Below are positions 61,569 through 64,000 of a DNA stretch of 64,000 nt, piece by piece. Within the stretch, counting starts at the first letter, position 1, and every line of letters starts with the position of its first letter. The stretch covers positions 792,770-856,769 of the forward strand of contig JAWKHL010000002.1 of NCBI GenBank assembly GCA_041394845.1, read 5' to 3'. The position numbers and the translations under genes are program-made. The notes under the pieces were generated by a model. It had not been told where the DNA came from, made no database searches, and worked only from the letters and a program-made list of their open reading frames with translations. The DNA is from JAHCHG01 sp041394845. GTDB lineage: Bacteria > Acidobacteriota > Blastocatellia > Pyrinomonadales > Pyrinomonadaceae.

Positions 61569-61783
61569 TGCTGTTTCTTTAAATTTATAATAAAGCCTTG
61601 AATATCTTTTATCATTTTGCCGATTATTGAGTATGATCATCAAATAATATTCAGCAAAAGCTTTTTCGCGCTTTCCGTGCCTTGAAAGACACGGCTAAAT
61701 TCCGGTTGCCGCTCCCGCGGCATAAGGCCAGCAATTTGCAAAGGCCTTTACAGAATTTATAAACTGTAAGTCCAAGCAAAAAG
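61569..61783. other. Divergent region before thiC riboswitch
   Basis: About 215 nt between the macrodomain start and the TPP aptamer. Contains a small stem (CGTGCC TTGAAAGA CACG region near 61677-61693) but no ORF and no heptamer array. Both promoters must lie here; none can be assigned with confidence. Confidence 0.5.
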
Positions 61784-61873
61784 TTTTCGGGAGAGCTATA
61801 CGAATAGCTGAGATTTGTCTGCCACGGACATTATCCTTTGAACCTGATGCGGGTAAAACCGACGTAGGGAGAA
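61784..61873 (+). promoter_or_regulatory. TPP riboswitch controlling thiC
   Basis: The thi-box elements are present in order: AGCTGAGA around 61806-61813, CCTTTGAACCTGATGCGGGT at about 61834-61853, and CCGACGTAGGGA at about 61859-61870. These match the pyrophosphate- and pyrimidine-sensing parts of the TPP aptamer. The ribosome site GGGAGA (61867-61872) is the 3' end of the aptamer, 7 nt before the thiC ATG, so ligand binding should block translation directly. Confidence 0.93.
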
Positions 61874-61879
61874 ATAAAT

Positions 61880-63853
<1,974 letters not shown>

Positions 63854-64000
63854 TTGTTAAAACTTTACTATTCGTTGATCAGAATATATTATCTGCTAAT
63901 CCCCTAAATAAAAGCCAGGAGTCGTTTATTTTAGATTTAAGGTAAATGATAGAAAATAAAACCTTCCCTCACACTGTGTTGGAAGTCTGTCTGCTTGGCA

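Noticed and set aside
63854..64000. Start of another gene after thiC
   Set aside because: The last 147 nt are AT-rich with no open frame of useful length and no clear start or terminator.

Overview
The window looks like a chromosomal segment of an Acidobacteriota member, most likely class Blastocatellia. This is inferred from gene content: an Oar-like TonB receptor, a CadC-type winged-helix/TolB-like/TPR regulator, FG-GAP and S74 surface proteins, a membrane ligand-propeller GGDEF protein, and many secreted peptidases and beta-propellers. There is no rRNA or tRNA to confirm it. Coding density is high, genes sit on both strands in short operons, and no insertion sequence, integrase, phage or CRISPR array was seen.

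Layout. 1-9.6 kb: the 3' part of an Oar-like receptor, queG with an SH3 protein, then a minus-strand block (saccharopine-dehydrogenase-like protein, DinB, TPR protein, aat). 9.6-16.5 kb: small membrane and hypothetical proteins, an M19 dipeptidase, a beta-lactamase-fold hydrolase and a MATE exporter. 16.8-21.2 kb: a TerY-P type signalling triad (vWA, PP2C phosphatase, membrane kinase with TPRs). 21.2-28 kb: an FAD monooxygenase, a TPR-sensor sigma-54 activator and an O-antigen ligase. 28-33.6 kb: SH3 protein, methyltransferase, esterase, acyl-CoA ligase, moaA and a lipoprotein. 33.8-40.3 kb: a propeller-GGDEF protein, then the methionine-salvage run mtnB-mtnD-mtnC followed by msrA. 40.3-49.1 kb: a minus-strand run of secreted and outer-membrane proteins (FG-GAP, S74 tail-fibre-like, a frameshifted secreted protein, a beta-barrel, two proteins built from a duplicated unfamiliar domain). 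It is divergent from a winged-helix/TPR regulator at 49.4 kb. 51.5-61.6 kb: YVTN propeller, S9 peptidase, M28 peptidase, ABC-F ATPase, sugar dehydrogenase, a zinc-ribbon protein, a Mut7-C protein and a macrodomain. 61.8-63.9 kb: thiC under a TPP riboswitch.

The most unusual feature is a family of short tandem arrays whose sequences differ but whose unit length is almost always 7 nt (8 nt at one site). In seven of nine convergent gene pairs, all seven with gaps over 60 nt, an inverted repeat fills the gap, and six of these are such arrays arranged as hairpin arms. Single arms occur upstream of some genes. The same arrays lie in frame inside moaA and twice inside the O-antigen ligase gene, and they supply the stop codons of several genes. 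Because 7 is not a multiple of 3, such an array gives the same cyclic peptide in any frame, which may explain how it is tolerated in genes.

Other points of note are the TerY-P triad, the four copies of a secreted domain with a CYSxHSNKxPKC signature (one copy without its cysteines), and a secreted-protein gene broken by four frameshifts that sum to zero.
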